A stretch of DNA of 64,000 nucleotides from NCBI RefSeq assembly GCF_900149705.1, contig NZ_LT703001.1, forward strand, positions 62,001-126,000, read 5' to 3'. Origin of the DNA: Sphingorhabdus sp. Alg231-15 (lineage in GTDB: Bacteria; Pseudomonadota; Alphaproteobacteria; Sphingomonadales; Sphingomonadaceae). Positions 33,066 through 42,832 of the stretch are shown in pieces (within the stretch, counting starts at the first letter, position 1; each line of letters starts with the position of its first letter). Position numbers and translations under genes: made by a program. The notes beneath the pieces were generated by a model that saw only the letters and a program-made list of their open reading frames with translations, was not told the DNA's origin and did not search any database.

Positions 33066-34306
33066 AATCCCCCCTTTTCGGCGATCCGCATAATGGTGAG
33101 TGCGGATAACTGCGTGCGTTCGACGAGGCTTTCGCTGATCAGAAATTCGTCCGCGCTGTGAATGGCACCGCCGCGGACCCCCATTGTGTCAACAACCGGG
33201 ACACCGCAAGCAGCGATATTATTGCCGTCACAAACACCGCCAGTTCCGCGCCAGTTTATTTCAAGCCCAAGATCGGAGCCGCAGCTTTTGACCAGCTGGA
33301 ACAATTTTTCCGCTTGGCCATCAATCGGCTTAGGCGGGCGACCAAAGCCACCATGACAATGGACATCGAGATCATGCCCGCGCGCGATGATGCCGACAAG
33401 ACTGTCGAGAGTATTTTGCGCCTCTTGCTGATCTTCCAGCGATTTGGGGCGGAAATTGACCCGTAGGATTGCATGATCCGGCACTGCATTGTTCGGACCA
33501 CCGCCTTCAATCTTGGCTGGATTAACGCTCAGACCTTCACGGTGTAGTGCCTTGAGTTGAAGAGCCATATCGGCCGCAGCGACCAACGCATTGCGGCCTT
33601 CGTCCGGATTACGGCCAGCATGAGCGCTTTTCCCGGTGAAGATGATGGAAAAATTACCACTGCCACCGCGTTCGCCCGCCAGAGTACCATCAGGCAGGGC
33701 GGGCTCGTAGGTGAGGGCAGCCACTTTGCCTTTGGCGCAACGTTCGATGAGCGCCGCAGAAGAAGCAGAACCCACTTCTTCATCACTGTTGATCATGATG
33801 TCATAGCCGATGCGACTGGCTTGTTCGCTTTGCTCGAGCAATTGCAGCGCACCGAGCATGACTGATAAACCGCCCTTCATGTCGGCGACTCCTGGACCGT
33901 TGAGCACGCCATCTTCGATCCATTCGAGATTCTGGAAAGGATGATCGGCAGCGAAAACAGTATCCATATGGCCGGTGAGCAATATCCGTACAGACGCATC
34001 CGGACGGATGGAACCACTGAGATGCTGACCGCGCTGGACCTTGTCAACGGAACCGTCAGGACGCACCGCTTCGACAGGATCTGGCTCAACCAATGCGATA
34101 TCACCAGGCAATACCGAAAAGGCGTCTGCCAATTGCCCGGCTACGGTCTTCAGGCCGTCCAGATTGGTGGTGCCGCTATTGACTCTGGACCAAGTTTCCG
34201 TGCGGTCCAGCAGGGGCAGGGTTTCCGCAATTTCTAAAATAGCGCTTTCGGGAAGAGGATTTGCTTTCATTTGAAACTGATAGCATTTGTAATCAATCTC
34301 TGTCAC
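33062..34306 (-). CDS. M20 family metallohydrolase in the arginine catabolism operon
   Basis: A 414-residue M20 zinc hydrolase of the carboxypeptidase G2/ArgE type. Metal ligands are in LLTGHMDTVF (His, Asp), GVADMKGGLSVML (Asp) and NSDEEVGS (Glu-Glu), with ERGGSGNFSIIFTGKSAHAGRNPDEGRNAL as the dimerisation domain and the late His in GAIHSADEFL. It heads the operon with astA and astB and overlaps astA by four bases. Because the pathway's last enzyme, AstE, removes succinate from succinylglutamate, this hydrolase may do that step (inference). The start is GTG at 34306; the ATG 12 codons later is possible but has no Shine-Dalgarno. Confidence 0.85.
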   Translation of the reverse strand: MTEIDYKCYQFQMKANPLPESAILEIAETLPLLDRTETWSRVNSGTTNLDGLKTVAGQLADAFSVLPGDIALVEPDPVEAVRPDGSVDKVQRGQHLSGSIRPDASVRILLTGHMDTVFAADHPFQNLEWIEDGVLNGPGVADMKGGLSVMLGALQLLEQSEQASRIGYDIMINSDEEVGSASSAALIERCAKGKVAALTYEPALPDGTLAGERGGSGNFSIIFTGKSAHAGRNPDEGRNALVAAADMALQLKALHREGLSVNPAKIEGGGPNNAVPDHAILRVNFRPKSLEDQQEAQNTLDSLVGIIARGHDLDVHCHGGFGRPPKPIDGQAEKLFQLVKSCGSDLGLEINWRGTGGVCDGNNIAACGVPVVDTMGVRGGAIHSADEFLISESLVERTQLSALTIMRIAEKGGL

Positions 34307-34330
34307 CTGTTTCCAGCAGCGACTGCAGGC

Positions 34331-34774
34331 TTAAAAGCGAGCATCTGCGATCAGGTTGTTAATGCCCTGATGAATTTCCTCTAACAGGTTGTGCTCGTCC
34401 TGCTGCGTAATCGGGATGGTTTCGGCAATGACATGCACGGCCGCATCGACCAGCCCGTTGAACCAATCAGTATTCACATGCAGCGTTTCCTCATGATGCG
34501 GAACGGTGCTGCCAAACATGATGCGGATTTCCTGCGGTCGCTCGAGCCAGTTCATCAAGCAGTAGACGACACTTTCCACCATTTCGGCTTCGAGTTTGAC
34601 CGTGTTCCCGAGGCCATGTTCACGGAAAGAAGCACGCGCACCGGGATGTATCTCATAATAACGCTTCATGACCGGAGCCGTGATATCACCCAGCTTTTCA
34701 GCTGTCCGTTCGAGACTTGTTTCCAGCAACGTTATTTTTTCATCCAGGATCATCAATGACGATTTTTGGACCAT
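34331..34774 (-). CDS. Helical protein of unknown function, possibly globin-like
   Basis: A 147-residue, mainly alpha-helical protein: [45 protein letters not shown], then [56 protein letters not shown]. The order of helices, FREHG and the PHHEETL turn suggest a globin-fold relative, but no proximal histidine can be assigned with confidence, so this is only a guess. The start at 34774 has GGAATAAAG immediately upstream; longer forms lack a site. It is divergent from glcB and lies 24 bases ahead of the arginine operon on the same strand. Confidence 0.65.
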   Translation of the reverse strand: MVQKSSLMILDEKITLLETSLERTAEKLGDITAPVMKRYYEIHPGARASFREHGLGNTVKLEAEMVESVVYCLMNWLERPQEIRIMFGSTVPHHEETLHVNTDWFNGLVDAAVHVIAETIPITQQDEHNLLEEIHQGINNLIADARF

Positions 34775-34930
34775 CTTTATTCCGTCGGCAAGGATTTGAT
34801 TTCCAGCATTTACAAAAACCGAGTCACACGCCATAGGATGCGACCGATTCCTCCCCGGATTATCTGCTTTTGCGCTCAGGCAATGATGTCGGGGGCGTGC
34901 TATGCTTTTTGTGAACAAGAGGAACCCTTC

Positions 34931-37045
34931 ATGTCCGAATATGTCCGTCAAAACGGTGTCGAGATTTCATCTTTATTGTTTGATTTTATCAACGAACGCG
35001 CGCTCGTTGGCACGGGTGTGGACCAAGAGCGGTTCTGGTCCGGTTTTGCAGATCTTCTGGCCCGCTTTGCGCCACGCAATGCCGAGCTGCTCGCCAAGCG
35101 GGAAAAACTGCAATCACAGATTGATGACTGGCACATCGCCAACAAGGGCAAGCCCATTGATCAGGTGGCCTATCAAGCATTTCTGAAGGAAATTGGATAT
35201 CTGGTGGAAGAGCCGGCACCATTCGCCATCACGACGGAAAATGTCGATCCGGAAATAGCGACAATGGCGGGGCCGCAACTGGTAGTACCTTCATTGAACG
35301 ACCGTTTCGTACTCAATGCCGCCAATGCACGTTGGGGCAGTCTCTATGATGCCTTTTACGGAACGGATGCACTGGATGCGGCTCCGGCCGAAGCAGGTGG
35401 CTATGATCCGGTGCGAGGAGCCGCAGTGATCAAGGCGGCTAAGGCGTTTCTGGATGAGACATTGCCGCTGTCGAACGGCAGCTGGGCCGACCTGACTGAT
35501 GTCAAAGAAAACGGCATCCCGCTAAAAGATCCTTCGCAATGCGCTGGATGGAATGACAACGGATGTCTGTTCAAGCATAACGGTCTGCATATTGATGTTA
35601 TTTTTGATGCAGATCATCCGATCGGCAAGGATGATCCGGCGAACATTGCGGACGTCTATCTGGAAGCGGCGCTTACGACGATCATCGATATGGAAGATTC
35701 TGTCGCAGCCGTTGACGCAGAAGACAAGGTGCTGGCCTATACCAATTGGCTTGGTTTGATGCGGGGGGATTTGGCCGCCAAATTTATGAAAGGTGGCAAC
35801 GAGGCAGAGCGTCGTGCCAATCCGGACCGCGAGTATGTTGATCAGGATGGCAATGCCTTCACACTGCCAGGCCGGAGCCTCATGTTTGTTCGCAATGTCG
35901 GACATCTGATGACCAATCCTGCGGTTTTGCTGAACGACGGATCTGAAGCGCCCGAGGGCCTACTCGATGGCGTGTTTACCAGCCTGATTGCAATGCATGA
36001 CTTAAGAGGCTTGGGAGACCTGGGCAATAGCAACGCCGGATCCATCTATATCGTAAAGCCAAAAATGCATGGCCCCGAGGAATGTGCCTTCACCAATGAT
36101 CTGTTCGATGCAGTCGAGGACTTGTTGGGATTGGACCGCAACACAATCAAGGTTGGCGTAATGGACGAGGAGCGCCGGACTTCTGCGAACCTTGCGGCCT
36201 GTATTCATGCGGTCAAAGACCGAATCGTATTCATCAACACTGGTTTCCTCGACCGCACGGGTGATGAAATTCATACCAGCATGCAAGGCGGCGCAATGGT
36301 CGCCAAGGCGGACATGAAATCCAGCGACTGGATTCAATCCTATGAAGCACGCAACGTCGCTATTGGTTTGGCATGCGGCATGTCGGGCAAGGCTCAGATC
36401 GGAAAAGGCATGTGGGCAGCGCCCGATATGATGGCCGATATGATGGAGCAGAAAATTGGCCATCCGATGACCGGTGCAAATACCGCATGGGTGCCCAGCC
36501 CAACCGCAGCAACCTTGCACGCCATCCACTATCATAGGCTCGATGTGTTTGCGCGGCAGAAAGATGTGGCGGGTGACGGAATACCTTCGCTGGATAGACT
36601 GCTCACAGTTCCGCTGGCGCAAGGCCATAACTGGTCGGACGAAGAGATTGAGCGTGAGTTAGACAATAATGCGCAAGGCATATTGGGTTATGTGGTGCGT
36701 TGGGTCGATCAGGGCATTGGCTGTTCCAAGGTTCCGGACATTCATGATGTCGGCCTGATGGAAGACCGTGCGACCCTCAGAATTTCATCCCAACACATGG
36801 CCAACTGGATGCTGCATGGTGTCTGCTCGGCGGAGCAAGTCGATGCAGCTCTGCTGCGTATGGCGGCGAAGGTTGACGGCCAAAATGCTGGTGATCCCTT
36901 ATATCAGCCAATGGCGAGTGATCCGGCTGGCAGTCTGGCATTCCAGGCTGCGCGGGACTTGGTGTTTAAGGGCGTCGAGCAGCCAAGTGGATACACAGAA
37001 CCACTTTTGCACGCTTATCGCCTGAAATTGAAAGCCGGAAGCTAG
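34931..37045 (+). CDS. glcB: Malate synthase G
   Basis: A 704-residue enzyme condensing glyoxylate with acetyl-CoA to malate, the second glyoxylate shunt step. The length and segments [58 protein letters not shown] and [11 protein letters not shown] with [17 protein letters not shown] are those of isoform G, not the shorter isoform A. The start at 34931 follows GAGGA with eight bases of spacing; in-frame ATGs further upstream would add 55 unrelated residues. The stop overlaps the convergent rsmA gene by four bases. Confidence 0.97.
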   Translation: MSEYVRQNGVEISSLLFDFINERALVGTGVDQERFWSGFADLLARFAPRNAELLAKREKLQSQIDDWHIANKGKPIDQVAYQAFLKEIGYLVEEPAPFAITTENVDPEIATMAGPQLVVPSLNDRFVLNAANARWGSLYDAFYGTDALDAAPAEAGGYDPVRGAAVIKAAKAFLDETLPLSNGSWADLTDVKENGIPLKDPSQCAGWNDNGCLFKHNGLHIDVIFDADHPIGKDDPANIADVYLEAALTTIIDMEDSVAAVDAEDKVLAYTNWLGLMRGDLAAKFMKGGNEAERRANPDREYVDQDGNAFTLPGRSLMFVRNVGHLMTNPAVLLNDGSEAPEGLLDGVFTSLIAMHDLRGLGDLGNSNAGSIYIVKPKMHGPEECAFTNDLFDAVEDLLGLDRNTIKVGVMDEERRTSANLAACIHAVKDRIVFINTGFLDRTGDEIHTSMQGGAMVAKADMKSSDWIQSYEARNVAIGLACGMSGKAQIGKGMWAAPDMMADMMEQKIGHPMTGANTAWVPSPTAATLHAIHYHRLDVFARQKDVAGDGIPSLDRLLTVPLAQGHNWSDEEIERELDNNAQGILGYVVRWVDQGIGCSKVPDIHDVGLMEDRATLRISSQHMANWMLHGVCSAEQVDAALLRMAAKVDGQNAGDPLYQPMASDPAGSLAFQAARDLVFKGVEQPSGYTEPLLHAYRLKLKAGS

Positions 37046-37872
37046 GCAGACAAACAACGTGCGAGCGTAACAAATTCGTCCACGCTAACGGTTTCGGGGC
37101 GACGGGCGCCGTCGATGCCGACGGTTTTCAGAGCATCCAATCCGCCCGGCAGGCTTTTTAGGCTCTGCCTAAGCATTTTGCGGCGTTGGCTGAAGGCGGT
37201 CTGGGTCAGTTTCGCCAGCATCTCCGGGCTCACGCTCTCGGGCTGTTCTTTCGGTGTGAGATGCACAATGGCGGACATGACCTTTGGCGGTGGTGTAAAG
37301 GCTGACCGATGTACGGACATGGCGAGTTTGGCATCACAGCGCCACTGCGCCAAAATCGAAAGCCGCCCATAGGCACTGGAGCCTTCCTTGGCGACAATTC
37401 GGTCTGCGACTTCTCGCTGGAACATTAGCGTCAAGGATTGCCATGCCGGAGGCCAATCTGCACTCGACAGCCACTTGATCAACAGAGCCGATCCGACATT
37501 ATAAGGTAGGTTAGAGACAATATGAAATGGCGTGTCGAACAACTGAGACAGGTCGATTTTCAGGGCATCTTCGTTGATGACATTCAGTTGGTCAGGAAAA
37601 TGGTTTGATAGCTCTTGCAGCGCAGGCAGGCACCGCTCATCCCGTTCGACTGCCTTAACCTTGGCGCCGGCTTGCAATAGTGCCTGTGTTAACCCACCAG
37701 GCCCGGGGCCGACTTCAAATACCAGGCTGTCCTGCAGATCACCAGGAACTGAAGCGATGCGCGATAGTAGCTGGGTATCGAGCAAGAAATTCTGCCCAAG
37801 CGCTTTATTTGCGGTCAGACCATGTTTTTTGATCACCTCCCGCAGCGGGGGCAGGGATGGAGTCTTGTTCAA
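37042..37872 (-). CDS. rsmA: 16S rRNA dimethyladenosine transferase
   Basis: A 276-residue methyltransferase that dimethylates A1518 and A1519 of 16S rRNA late in small-subunit assembly (KsgA). Signs are [18 protein letters not shown] at the N-terminus, the SAM motif [20 protein letters not shown] and the catalytic motif [18 protein letters not shown], followed by [24 protein letters not shown]. The start is TTG, overlapping the pdxA stop (TTGA). Last gene of the lptD-surA-pdxA-rsmA operon, a layout conserved across proteobacteria. Confidence 0.97.
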   Translation of the reverse strand: MNKTPSLPPLREVIKKHGLTANKALGQNFLLDTQLLSRIASVPGDLQDSLVFEVGPGPGGLTQALLQAGAKVKAVERDERCLPALQELSNHFPDQLNVINEDALKIDLSQLFDTPFHIVSNLPYNVGSALLIKWLSSADWPPAWQSLTLMFQREVADRIVAKEGSSAYGRLSILAQWRCDAKLAMSVHRSAFTPPPKVMSAIVHLTPKEQPESVSPEMLAKLTQTAFSQRRKMLRQSLKSLPGGLDALKTVGIDGARRPETVSVDEFVTLARCLSA

Positions 37873-38888
37873 AGGTCGTATTTTTCGCGATTGGATACGG
37901 CGGTGGCCGCCATCTGGATTGCTGCAATCATTGACCTTGGGTCAGCAATGCCTTTTCCAGCAATCCCGAACGCAGTGCCATGATCCGGAGAGGTGCGAAC
38001 AATAGGAAGGCCTAGAGTCATGTTTACCCCATCGAAAAAATGTAAGGTTTTCAGGGGTATCAATGCTTGATCATGATAGGGACACAAGGCTACGTCATAT
38101 TGTGATCGCGCCTCTTCATGGAACATTGTGTCTGCGGGCAGGGGGCCAGTTACATCAAGACCCAACGCCAAAAGGGCATCGATGGCGGGACGCATAACCA
38201 GATTTTCTTCGTCGCCGAGATTGCCATTCTCCCCCGCATGCGGATTGAGTCCGGCAATGGCTATCCGAGGTTTCTCTACTCCAAAATTGCGGATCATCGC
38301 CTTCTGCGCAGCTTGTGCACGTGCAATTATCAGTTTTTGCGAGAGTAGTTCCGGTACCTTGGACAAAGCAATATGGGTGGTCATCGGTATGACGCGTAGA
38401 GACGGGCCCGCCAACATCATAACGGCATTTTCTCTCGCGATTCCGCACCGTTCGGAAACAAACTCTGTCTGTCCGGGATAGCGGAATCCAACCTTGTACA
38501 GCTGCGATTTTGACACTGGCGCTGTAATGACTGCACCGGCATCACCTGATCGGGCCAGACCGCAGGTGATCTCCAATGCATGAAGAGCACATTGGGCGCC
38601 GTCGAGACTGGGTTCTCCAGGCACCGTCTGTTCGCCATTGTGGATATGAAACACCGGTAACGCTGTATCAAACAGGCTGTCGGCTTCTGCCGGTTCCGAT
38701 ATCTTGACCACAGGAATGCCGCCAAGACCATCGCCATCAGGGGTGACGAAATCATCATAATTACCGGCAACAAAAAAGGGCTTTAAGCCATGGCTTCTTC
38801 TCTCTTGCCAGCTCTTGCAGATTATTTCGGGCCCAATTCCAGCAGGATCACCGCAAGAGACGGCGAAGGGTCTTAAAGCCCCGGGCAT
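37869..38888 (-). CDS. pdxA: 4-hydroxythreonine-4-phosphate dehydrogenase
   Basis: A 339-residue NAD-dependent enzyme of pyridoxal 5'-phosphate synthesis. It begins with [16 protein letters not shown], and carries the metal-binding histidines in [11 protein letters not shown] and [14 protein letters not shown], with [21 protein letters not shown] near the C-terminus, all diagnostic. It sits between surA (3 bases upstream) and rsmA (overlapping start). With the epimerase and PdxJ elsewhere it supplies vitamin B6. Confidence 0.97.
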   Translation of the reverse strand: MPGALRPFAVSCGDPAGIGPEIICKSWQERRSHGLKPFFVAGNYDDFVTPDGDGLGGIPVVKISEPAEADSLFDTALPVFHIHNGEQTVPGEPSLDGAQCALHALEITCGLARSGDAGAVITAPVSKSQLYKVGFRYPGQTEFVSERCGIARENAVMMLAGPSLRVIPMTTHIALSKVPELLSQKLIIARAQAAQKAMIRNFGVEKPRIAIAGLNPHAGENGNLGDEENLVMRPAIDALLALGLDVTGPLPADTMFHEEARSQYDVALCPYHDQALIPLKTLHFFDGVNMTLGLPIVRTSPDHGTAFGIAGKGIADPRSMIAAIQMAATAVSNREKYDL

Positions 38889-38891
38889 CGA

Positions 38892-40256
38892 TCAATTATA
38901 TTCGATAATGGCGTCACGTCGCAAATCGCGCAAATAGATTTGGGCACGTTTGTTGACGCGCTCATTTTCCAACTGAGACATGATCTGGTCGAAGGACGGT
39001 GCTGCAGCCGTTTGCGGATCATCACGACCACACAGGATCAGGACCCGGACACCGTCGACTACAGAACCAAAGGGCTGACTGGCCTGCCCAATATTCAGAT
39101 TGGCAATTGTATTCTGCAGTGGTCCTGGAAGATCTTTCAACCGAACCTGATCATTGTCAACGATCGTAGCGCCGATGTTGTTTGCTACTTCATTAGCGGC
39201 ACCGCAGCCTTTGATGTTCTGCGTTGCCGTTGCAAACTGTGCCGCACGAGCTGTTGCTTGTGCTTCCGTCGTGCCTTCCGGAAAGCTGATAGCAAGTTGC
39301 TTGAGGCTTAAAATGGCGTTTCTTGGGTCAGCCGTTAAAATCTGACGCTCGTCGATAAGATAAAGGATAGAAAATCCACCCGGGACTTCGACCGGGCCAA
39401 CAACCTGTCCAACCTGCATCTGAACGGCAGCTTCGGCAAGCGATCGCGGCAATTGCGCTGGTCGAACCCAGCCAAGGTCACCGCCGGTGGCTGCTGTTGA
39501 GGCTTCTGAGAATTGTCGCGCGTAAGCAACAAAAGAGCCACCTTGGCGAATCTGATCCAGTATATTGCGCATGTTTGCCGCAACCTGTTCCACTGCATCT
39601 GGTGCAGCTGACATATAAATCTCGCCAATGCGGTATTCCGTGGTGCCCTTCGATGCGTTGAGGCGTTCGATGATGGAGTTTACTTCCTCGTCACCGACAT
39701 TGATGAAAGGTTGAATGTTCCGGCGCAGCAGTCGGCTCCAAGCCAATTCGCCTTTTATCTGTCGTTTCAACGTGTCGGTGGAGGAACCCTTGGTCCGCAA
39801 AAAACTATCAAATGCTTGTATGTCCTGCTTGAAGTTTTGTTGAGCCACCTGATTGAATGTCTGATCAATCTCGGCAGGAGAAATGACAATTTCATTGGCT
39901 TCTGCTTCCTGAATCTGGAGGGTTTCATCGATCAAGTTGCGAAGCACCTGCAGGCGCAGACGTTTTTTTTCTTCCGGAGATACCGTGCCGCCATTGGCTG
40001 CAACGATCAAAGCAAGACGATGCCCGACATCGGTACCGGTAATAATATCACCATTGACCAAAGCGGTTGCCCGACGGACATTTGGATCATTTTCTCCAAA
40101 AATGGTCAACTGCTCAGGAATATCAAGACCGGCCTGTGGAACGCTATTGTCCGAAACTGTCTGACTGGTCGATGGAGTTGCGGCCAAAACCGCAGCGGCA
40201 GCAGCAAAGGCGATTTTCGCTTTTTTGCTAGATATTATGGTACGCATAAAATTCAT
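38892..40256 (-). CDS. surA: Periplasmic chaperone and peptidyl-prolyl isomerase SurA
   Basis: A 454-residue exported protein that escorts outer-membrane proteins such as LptD. A signal peptide (hydrophobic AFAAAAAVLAATP, cleavage after TSQ) is followed by the SurA N-terminal domain (RATALVNGDIITGTDVGHRLALIV), then a parvulin domain with YRIGEIYMSA, FVAYARQFSEASTAATGGDLGWVRPAQLP and VGPVEVPGGFSILYLIDER. The second parvulin-like region is degenerate. The start is chosen at 40256 (MNFMRTI) to place the signal sequence at the N-terminus; ATGs at 40247 and 40307 are alternatives and no site has a strong Shine-Dalgarno. Operon with lptD, pdxA and rsmA. Confidence 0.9.
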   Translation of the reverse strand: MNFMRTIISSKKAKIAFAAAAAVLAATPSTSQTVSDNSVPQAGLDIPEQLTIFGENDPNVRRATALVNGDIITGTDVGHRLALIVAANGGTVSPEEKKRLRLQVLRNLIDETLQIQEAEANEIVISPAEIDQTFNQVAQQNFKQDIQAFDSFLRTKGSSTDTLKRQIKGELAWSRLLRRNIQPFINVGDEEVNSIIERLNASKGTTEYRIGEIYMSAAPDAVEQVAANMRNILDQIRQGGSFVAYARQFSEASTAATGGDLGWVRPAQLPRSLAEAAVQMQVGQVVGPVEVPGGFSILYLIDERQILTADPRNAILSLKQLAISFPEGTTEAQATARAAQFATATQNIKGCGAANEVANNIGATIVDNDQVRLKDLPGPLQNTIANLNIGQASQPFGSVVDGVRVLILCGRDDPQTAAAPSFDQIMSQLENERVNKRAQIYLRDLRRDAIIEYN

Positions 40257-40355
40257 TTTTCGTTTCTTTTCAAACTCTAAGAACATTTTGAACGCTGCTT
40301 TTATCATATTTGGGCTGAACCTAATATGAGCGCTCCTGCATGATGAATAAACCCT

Positions 40356-42581
40356 TTACACACCCAAATTGCGTAAGGCCAGTCGGAAGAGAAAAGTGCT
40401 ACCGCGTTGGTCATCTCCGGTGTCATCATAATCATAGCGCCAGGTCACACCGAGAGATAGACAGCCATCATCATAGGCGACTCCGATCCGGTGCCGAACC
40501 GGCTCGAAACCATCAGCCGATGAAAGAGGATCTTCGCGAGCATCGGTAAGATCGATGATCGCGGACCCAAAAACGGACCAATATTGATCGATCTGATAGC
40601 GCCCGCCAATCCGAACTTCCTCGCGGTCGCTGAGGTCTTCCAGTCCGGCTCCAATATCTCGGTTGAGCCGTAAATAACCAATTTGTGCATAGGTGTTTTT
40701 TGAACCGACGGTTGCATCAATTTCGTTGCGTCTCACCGCTACGCTATCTTTGTCCAGCCGATATCTGTGGGTGAACTTGACGATATCTTTGAAACGCACC
40801 TCCGTGCGCCCTACTATATCAGAAAAGCGCTCCGACAAGCCGGTCCCGTCAGGAACAATATTGCTTTTGTTGGCCAGTCGATAGCTTTGACCAACTATCG
40901 CATTGATAGACAGGCTAGGGCGACTCAGATTCCATTCCACGCCATAGGTGGCACGGACGTTGTCTTCATAGCGATCATATCCAGGAAAGCGGTTCAGCGC
41001 GAAAAGATTTGTGTCTTCCAGATCGACCGAGCGTGAATCCTCATTCGGGACATCTAGGTTCGAGATGGCGGGTGTTGCAACGACCTGAAAGCGTGGGGTT
41101 AAGGTCTGAGTGCCGCCAAAGGCCCGACCAACAAAAGGCCATTTAACATCAACTGCAGCGGTCACGATACCGCGGGTTTGCCACCCTGAATCCCCTCGAT
41201 AAATCACTGTTTCGTTGAGGGCATTGTCTTCGCTGTTATAAACATCCCCGCGGGCAAAGCCGGTAAGTGTGATTTCCTGACCCAAAGTCGTCAGCCTGCG
41301 TAATTCCCAGCGAGCAGACGCAAAAGCGCGCTGCGTATCTTGTCCTTCGGATCGGCCAATGGCTAGGCTGTTTAGCTGAATCTGTGTCGTTCCACCGAGG
41401 ATCGGCTGTGCGAAGCGCTTGCGATAATCAACCACAGGAAGGGCTACCGGAACCTGGTTCTGCGGGTCGCCTGCTCGCAGTGTTTGAAATGCCCAACCGG
41501 CGAGTGAGAAATAACTGCTGTCGTCAATCCGTTCGACATTAATCGTTGAACGCAAGCTATCATCGTCACTTATGTCATAGCGGCGCAGAAAAGTGCGGTC
41601 TGATGCAATTCGGGCAGACTGTGAAATCGTCCAGTTCTCGTCGAGAATGAACCGGCCACTGGTTGCAAAATAGCCTCTGAAATCCCTTTCTGAATCGGGC
41701 AATGGTCCAGAGGCGCCAGTCGGAATCCGTGAGCCGTAGGTGGCATAGCCGGTCATTTGGAATGCACCCTTGTCATCCAGACTGCGGAACGTTCCACTGA
41801 TCAGTGGTGCAACTTCAGTAAACACCTGAGCCGTCACGGTTGCATCCTGATTGGGGGCAATATTGAAGTAATAAGGTACGGAAACCGCCACTCCGTTCGT
41901 CGAATCGAACCTCAGGTTAGGGACCAGAATACCGCTACGGTTTTCATTGCTGATCGGATGAGAAAGGCCAGGTAATGGAATGACGGGCAGCCCAAATATC
42001 TCAATCCTTGCCCCATCGTAGCTGACACGTTTTTTAATCGGATCATAGCGCACTTTTACGGCTTTGATCTCCCAGCTTGGGTTTTTGGGACAACCGTCGT
42101 CGGTTGTCACCGCGCAAGCCGTATAGGCGGCATTGTCCAGTGCCAGCGAACCGTCGGCGAAGCGCTCTCCCTTTCGAGCGGCCAAACGGCTGCCGTCTTC
42201 CAGCACAAGCAGTAGGTTATCGACAATACCATCACGCAAGCTGTCGGTGAGTATTATGCTGTCGCCATAAGCGGTGTCGCCGTCAGGGCTTGTTGACCGA
42301 ATGTTGCCTTGTGCCTCAACGACACCGGTTTTACGGTTCCAAGTTACTGTATCAGAGCGGAGTTTATATCCGTCGCGGTTAAGCAATACGTCGCCTTTTG
42401 CCGTGACGATGTCATTCTCAAAATCATAGTCGATAGTATCGGCGCTGAATTCTATGTCGTCGGATGGCGCTGTTGCCTTTTCAGCAATTGGCGCAGGTTC
42501 ATCCAGATCGGATTGGGCCATTGCGCCTTGCGGGTTTGCCAAAGGAATAGCCAGAGCAATCAATGCGATAGACGATTTCAT
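40356..42581 (-). CDS. lptD: LPS-assembly outer-membrane protein LptD
   Basis: A 741-residue outer-membrane barrel that inserts lipopolysaccharide into the outer leaflet. After a signal peptide (MKSSIALIALAIPLANPQ, cleavage near AMAQ) comes the OstA/LptA-like domain (IEFSADTIDYDFENDIVTAKGDVLLNRDGYKLRSDTVTWN), then the LptD barrel with GLPVIPLPGLSHPISNENRSGILVPN and many beta strands to the C-terminus. Few paired cysteines are visible compared with E. coli LptD. GGTAGG lies upstream of the start at 42581. First gene of the lptD-surA-pdxA-rsmA operon. Confidence 0.95.
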   Translation of the reverse strand: MKSSIALIALAIPLANPQGAMAQSDLDEPAPIAEKATAPSDDIEFSADTIDYDFENDIVTAKGDVLLNRDGYKLRSDTVTWNRKTGVVEAQGNIRSTSPDGDTAYGDSIILTDSLRDGIVDNLLLVLEDGSRLAARKGERFADGSLALDNAAYTACAVTTDDGCPKNPSWEIKAVKVRYDPIKKRVSYDGARIEIFGLPVIPLPGLSHPISNENRSGILVPNLRFDSTNGVAVSVPYYFNIAPNQDATVTAQVFTEVAPLISGTFRSLDDKGAFQMTGYATYGSRIPTGASGPLPDSERDFRGYFATSGRFILDENWTISQSARIASDRTFLRRYDISDDDSLRSTINVERIDDSSYFSLAGWAFQTLRAGDPQNQVPVALPVVDYRKRFAQPILGGTTQIQLNSLAIGRSEGQDTQRAFASARWELRRLTTLGQEITLTGFARGDVYNSEDNALNETVIYRGDSGWQTRGIVTAAVDVKWPFVGRAFGGTQTLTPRFQVVATPAISNLDVPNEDSRSVDLEDTNLFALNRFPGYDRYEDNVRATYGVEWNLSRPSLSINAIVGQSYRLANKSNIVPDGTGLSERFSDIVGRTEVRFKDIVKFTHRYRLDKDSVAVRRNEIDATVGSKNTYAQIGYLRLNRDIGAGLEDLSDREEVRIGGRYQIDQYWSVFGSAIIDLTDAREDPLSSADGFEPVRHRIGVAYDDGCLSLGVTWRYDYDDTGDDQRGSTFLFRLALRNLGV

Positions 42582-42832
42582 TGACGAGATTAACCTACCT
42601 TTGGCCCCATGAAATATCGGCGCTTTTATTTGTGCCGCCAACTCAACCATCGCCCTATTGCATCAGATTGCGTTTGCTGCAAATTTTCCGTGTCAGAATT
42701 TTCACAATCCCATAAATGGAATGAAATGATGATTGCAAATACAGAGCCAATCTTTCATTGATCCATGCTGAACAGAAGATAAAATATCAGCCGCAACAGC
42801 GTGATTGATCGTTTAATAAGGACGTCCAACCC

